Below are positions 4,940 to 7,532 of a stretch of 7,532 nucleotides of DNA, piece after piece. The position numbers were made by a program, and so were the translations under genes. Under the pieces are notes generated by a model, which did not search any database, was not told the DNA's origin, and worked only from the letters and a program-made list of their open reading frames with translations. The DNA comes from Bacteroides sp. (GTDB lineage Bacteria; Bacteroidota; Bacteroidia; Bacteroidales; Bacteroidaceae), in assembly GCA_019412865.1 (NCBI GenBank), contig DXOJ01000412.1, positions 1 through 7,532 on the forward strand. The letters run 5' to 3'. The first letter of the stretch is position 1. Each line of letters opens with the position of its first letter.

Positions 4940-6194
4940 TCGATTGCTTTTTTAATTTATCCACTGCGTGCTCCAAAGATTCCGTAGGTTCGATGATATT
5001 GTAGTTTCCCCAAAAGTCCGGACTCCAATATTCGTCTACTTTATCATAGAATATTTGATTCAAGCTGAAGGCTTCTTTGTTGGGAATAGTCTCCAACATT
5101 CCTTCTCTCTTGTCGGTCACGACCATTTCGGAAGCTACTGTATAGCTTGTGGAAAACAGTTTCTTCTTCCAGTCACATTTGAAACGGATTGTGTTGCTAA
5201 TATAATTCAGATAAGTTTTTCCCTCCACATCTTTATAAGTGACCAGGTAGGACAGCTCTTGCGGCTTGAATCTTAAACCGAGAGGTCTTTTATATAGAAT
5301 GGCAGTGGTTGCCTTCGATTTATCCTGCATGTCCAGACTCATCTCTATACGGGTAAATGACAAGCGTTCACGATCGATATATAATTTGCCATACAGGAGA
5401 GCATACATAAGGATTACCTTGGGGCGGAAATTAATAACATACTGCATACGGTTATCTATAAGCATGGATTCCGCCATCCAGAACTCATAATTATTCAATT
5501 CTTCCATATCGAGTAATGCTCCCTTGTTCTTCACAACATCCAAAGTGATACTCAAGTTAGGGCCGCCAACAACCTTGACAGCTAATGTATCACTCGCTTT
5601 CTGGCTAAGCAGGCGACGTCCCTTCACCACCCTTACTTTGTCATAATTAGTATTTCTATTAGTGTAGGCTGTTTTGGACACATCGATCACAGCCTCCGAT
5701 ATACCAATATACCGACGCCCTTTCTGTACAGTCTCCCGATAAAATCCCGTCAGCATATCACGCTTATCACTATAATTTAGAGGAATCTTACTGATTGCCT
5801 TCTCTACAATCATACGTGGATTTTCAGCAAACACCACCACTTCATTCAGCAGGTTGGCATGAGGTGTCAGCCAAACCGTCAACTTAGAGGGTGTTTCTTT
5901 CTCCAGAGAGATATGATTATTTACATAACCTATATGTGAAATCTCCAGTTCGCGCAGTGCTTCTGTTTTTTTGATTTTCAAAGCAAATTCTCCTTCCGCA
6001 TTCGTCACAGTGCCGATATTACTGCCATGCACAGATACATTTACGTTCTCCAGAGCTTTTTTATTTTGCTTGTCTTTCACCATACCAACGATTGTTAGAT
6101 AATCTCCGGCATCTCCTTGCGCCCACACAGGAAAGCTACAAAGCAGCAAACAAACTGACAGCCATCCAACCAAGTGTTTTTCTACATTCTTCAT
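4935..6194 (-). CDS. Secreted CarboxypepD_reg-like domain protein, paralogue of the STN protein
   Basis: 419 residues from ATG at 6194. Residues 1-25 form a signal peptide (KHLVGWLSVCLLLCSFPVWA, likely cut before Gln26). The Cys at 19 follows Leu, so it is a poor lipobox. About 33-112 is a CarboxypepD_reg-like beta-sandwich (IVGMVKDKQNKKALENVNVSV, TNAEGEFALKI, SHIGY, WLTP), followed by LNEVVVFAENP. About 147-405 is a beta-rich domain shared with the STN protein downstream: TGFYRETVQ against TTFYREGVQ, ISEAVIDVSKTAYT against LSEAVFKVYKTSSY, SDTLAVKVVGG against KDSLLVKVKSG, PDFWGNYNII against ENFWKDFNVI. The middle (YGKLYIDRERLSFTRIEMSL) reads like alternating beta strands. There is no STN domain and no outer-membrane barrel. 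It sits 50 bases upstream of the FecI-type sigma gene on the same strand, so a functional link is likely. Its biochemical role is unknown. Confidence 0.87.
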   Translation of the reverse strand: MKNVEKHLVGWLSVCLLLCSFPVWAQGDAGDYLTIVGMVKDKQNKKALENVNVSVHGSNIGTVTNAEGEFALKIKKTEALRELEISHIGYVNNHISLEKETPSKLTVWLTPHANLLNEVVVFAENPRMIVEKAISKIPLNYSDKRDMLTGFYRETVQKGRRYIGISEAVIDVSKTAYTNRNTNYDKVRVVKGRRLLSQKASDTLAVKVVGGPNLSITLDVVKNKGALLDMEELNNYEFWMAESMLIDNRMQYVINFRPKVILMYALLYGKLYIDRERLSFTRIEMSLDMQDKSKATTAILYKRPLGLRFKPQELSYLVTYKDVEGKTYLNYISNTIRFKCDWKKKLFSTSYTVASEMVVTDKREGMLETIPNKEAFSLNQIFYDKVDEYWSPDFWGNYNIIEPTESLEHAVDKLKKQSN

Positions 6195-6310
6195 ACTGAT
6201 GCTTTTTAAAGGTAAATAAATTACGTTTCTATTTATAAGAGCGCTCAGACTGGAAATACCCTACAGCTTTTACAAAAAAAAGAAAAAGAAATCATATTCC
6301 AATGTTATAT

Positions 6311-6398
6311 CCGGGAATTAATAAGAAACAATGTACCAATGGGATAACATATACTCCGATGAAATTTACGATAAGCAACTTCAAAGAATAATTCCCGG
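6311..6398. repeat. Perfect 10-bp inverted repeat pair spanning 88 bases
   Basis: CCGGGAATTA at 6311-6320 and its exact reverse complement TAATTCCCGG at 6389-6398, with 68 bases between them. Inside and beside it is a second, 7-bp pair, ATGTTAT (6302-6308) and ATAACAT (6344-6350). It could be paired operator half-sites, the arms of an RNA hairpin, or recombination sites of a small invertible segment. The sequence alone does not decide between them. Confidence 0.6.
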
Positions 6399-6459
6399 TA
6401 ATCACTGATATAATTGTTAATTATGCTTGTGAATATGTATTTCATATAAAAATAGTTTC

Positions 6460-6467
6460 TACCTTTG
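6460..6467 (+). promoter_or_regulatory. -7 promoter element of the 143-residue protein gene
   Basis: TACCTTTG matches TAnnTTTG exactly. No TTTG lies at the proper distance upstream; only an AT-rich stretch (6434-6452) is present. Transcription would begin near 6471-6474, only a few bases before the ATG at 6476, so the message would have almost no leader. Confidence 0.55.
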
Positions 6468-6475
6468 CGGCCGTT

Positions 6476-6907
6476 ATGATGAAGTACATATTTTGTATAC
6501 TATTAGGCGTATTTCTGTGTTGGGGATTCCATCTGATTTCCAACGAAGCACAAGAGGCATACCGGTTAGAAGCCGGTAGTAACGGCATACAAACCTATTC
6601 CAATTCATATACCTCTAAAGCTAGCATTATACAACTGGATCAAGAACAGAAACTAGTCAAGACAAAAGAATACGCCGGAAAGCAAAATTACAATAACGAT
6701 AACGGCGTTTTAAATCCATTTTCCTTCCGCCACCTCTCTCCCTTAAAAATACTAAGATTCAATATTCCTTCTGTCACTATCCGCATACTAAGCTCGCTAA
6801 AGATTCAACTTCCTAAAAATCAATGGACAGGTTTTTCATATTATACCAATCTTTTTAAATATTCCGATAGATATCATATCTATTCATTAGGACACATACT
6901 CATTTAG
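6476..6907 (+). CDS. Hypothetical exported or membrane-anchored small protein
   Basis: 143 residues; I do not recognise the family. The N-terminus is hydrophobic (about 4-21, KYIFCILLGVFLCWGFHLIS), either a signal peptide, with no crisp A-x-A cleavage site, or an uncleaved anchor. Residues 25-80 are polar, with many Ser, Asn, Gln and Tyr and no Cys. Residues 80-115 are more hydrophobic (PFSFRHLSPLKILRFNIPSV, then TIRILSSLKI). The C-terminus is aromatic and ends in DRYHIYSLGHILI. Two ATG codons in tandem (6476, 6479) are possible starts. The frame is intact, and a good -7 promoter element stands right in front, which supports a real gene. It is divergent from the CarboxypepD_reg-like gene and in the same direction as dedA, 149 bases upstream of it. 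No function is proposed. Confidence 0.7.
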   Translation: MMKYIFCILLGVFLCWGFHLISNEAQEAYRLEAGSNGIQTYSNSYTSKASIIQLDQEQKLVKTKEYAGKQNYNNDNGVLNPFSFRHLSPLKILRFNIPSVTIRILSSLKIQLPKNQWTGFSYYTNLFKYSDRYHIYSLGHILI

Positions 6908-6926
6908 CCATTTTATATCTTTTTTC

Positions 6927-6955
6927 GGCATAGGACAATTCAAGTCTTTTATGCC
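6927..6955 (+). terminator. Weak hairpin after the 143-residue protein gene
   Basis: GGCATA (6927-6932) pairs with TATGCC (6950-6955). After a 2-base bulge, GGAC (6933-6936) pairs with GTCT (6944-6947) through three Watson-Crick pairs and one G-T pair, around a 7-base loop. It lies 20 bases past the stop codon. There is no T run after it; the T run (6919-6925) is in front of it, so it may be a weak or factor-dependent terminator, or an end-protecting stem. Confidence 0.35.
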
Positions 6956-7056
6956 CCACTTTCTGTTTGCATCCACCATTTGAGTGAAAAAAGAATTCAC
7001 TATGGTCTGGAAGCCTATAACATTCTTTCATTACAATAATAACCAAAGTATATAAA

Positions 7057-7532
7057 ATGGACTTTTTATTGGATTTTATACTTCATATCGATCAATATAT
7101 GGTGATGATTGTGCGTGATTATCATGCCTGGACATACGCCATCTTGTTTTTTATCATCTTCTGTGAAACCGGATTAGTGGTCACTCCTTTTCTTCCCGGT
7201 GATTCTTTACTCTTCGTTGCAGGAGCCATTTCAGCATTACCCGATATGCCCATCAGCGTGCATATACTTGTCATTATCTTATTTGCCGCTGCCGTATTAG
7301 GCGATTCCTGCAATTACATGATAGGACATTTCTTCGGTCGAAAGCTGTTTAATAATCCCAACTCCAGGATATTCAAACAAAGTTATCTGGAGAAAACACA
7401 CGAGTTCTATAAAAAGTATGGTGGGAAAACAATTATTCTAGCCAGGTTTGTCCCGATAGTACGCACATTTGCACCTTTCGTAGCAGGAATGGGAAAAATG
7501 AATTACTACTATTTTATGATGTATAATTTAGT
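7057..7532 (+). CDS. DedA-family membrane protein, partial (C-terminus beyond the right edge)
   Basis: 158 complete codons from ATG at 7057; no stop before the edge. DedA/SNARE-associated Golgi (PF09335) proteins are inner-membrane proteins of about 200-220 residues; members such as UptA and YqjA are tied to lipid-carrier recycling, proton-dependent transport or envelope homeostasis. Visible hallmarks: hydrophobic segment about 25-42 with Glu37; [13 protein letters not shown] (45-57) with Asp49, the re-entrant loop motif; a second hydrophobic segment about 68-82 followed by [14 protein letters not shown] (82-95); and [18 protein letters not shown] (129-146) with Arg130 and Arg136. The acidic and arginine positions correspond to those essential in E. 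coli YqjA. About 50 residues with the last membrane helices are missing from the window. It starts 149 bases after the preceding gene, and no clear promoter was found in between (TATGGTCTG at 7001-7009 is a poor candidate), so co-transcription is possible. An ATG farther inside (Met15) is a less likely start. Confidence 0.93.
   Translation, partial: MDFLLDFILHIDQYMVMIVRDYHAWTYAILFFIIFCETGLVVTPFLPGDSLLFVAGAISALPDMPISVHILVIILFAAAVLGDSCNYMIGHFFGRKLFNNPNSRIFKQSYLEKTHEFYKKYGGKTIILARFVPIVRTFAPFVAGMGKMNYYYFMMYNL

Larger units (their letters stand above)
6195..6475. other. Divergent intergenic region with inverted repeats
   Basis: 281 bases between two divergent genes; it must hold both promoters. 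For the plus-strand gene there is a -7 element at 6460-6467. For the minus-strand gene the best candidate is TACCTTTA (6214-6207), one base off consensus and with no -33 partner. An A-rich tract (6271-6289) and an 8-bp palindrome GAGCGCTC (6239-6246) lie near the minus-strand side. A 10-bp inverted repeat is listed separately. No tRNA or supported small ORF was seen. Confidence 0.6.

Noticed and set aside
1913..6194. Carboxypeptidase activity suggested by the domain name
   Set aside because: CarboxypepD_reg-like is a beta-sandwich accessory domain; no zinc-peptidase motif is present in either protein.
4935..6194. Lipoprotein call from the Cys at residue 19
   Set aside because: The residues before it (LLL) do not fit a lipobox, since the -1 position should be small; VWA-Q at 23-26 is a better signal peptidase I site.
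7122..7313. 63-residue minus-strand frame
   Set aside because: Antisense to the DedA gene, whose conserved motifs lie in the plus frame.

Overview
The window looks like chromosomal DNA of a Bacteroides-type gut Bacteroidota. The evidence is a FecI-like ECF sigma factor of the Bacteroides expansion type, a FecR anti-sigma factor with the usual C-terminal extension, CarboxypepD_reg-like and STN domains, a DUF4250 protein, and several copies of the Bacteroides -7 promoter element TAnnTTTG. Base composition is moderately AT-rich. I see no mobile element, tRNA, rRNA or CRISPR array.

Layout. All genes from position 1 to 6194 lie on the minus strand; the last two are on the plus strand. Reading the minus strand from right to left, the first gene is a secreted CarboxypepD_reg-like protein (4935-6194). 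Next come a FecI-type sigma factor (4333-4884), FecR (3479-4333) and a second secreted protein with STN plus CarboxypepD_reg-like domains and no beta-barrel (1913-3457). A 58-residue DUF4250 protein (1675-1851) follows, with its own promoter and a strong hairpin terminator. Beyond that terminator is a second, unrelated ECF operon: an RpoE-like sigma factor (936-1475), a small one-pass membrane protein that is the probable anti-sigma factor (587-934), and a secreted Spy/CpxP-like helical protein that runs off the left edge (1-553). To the right of 6194 a 281-base divergent spacer leads to a 143-residue orphan secreted or anchored protein (6476-6907) and the start of a DedA-family membrane protein that runs off the right edge (7057-7532).

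How the parts may work together. Both ECF modules pair a cytoplasmic sigma factor, an inner-membrane anti-sigma factor and one or more exported proteins. In the FecI/FecR module the usual partner would be a TonB-dependent outer-membrane transducer whose STN domain touches FecR. Here the STN domain sits on a 514-residue protein with no plug or barrel. Its C-terminal domain is shared with the protein encoded just upstream of the sigma gene. My inference is that this is a trans-envelope signalling system in which two related exported proteins, not a nutrient channel, feed FecR. This is the most interesting part of the window.

Start codons. Four minus-strand starts were moved inward from the longest possible ORF, because the outermost codon was TTG or GTG or lay upstream of a promoter: 1475, 1851, 3457 and 4333.
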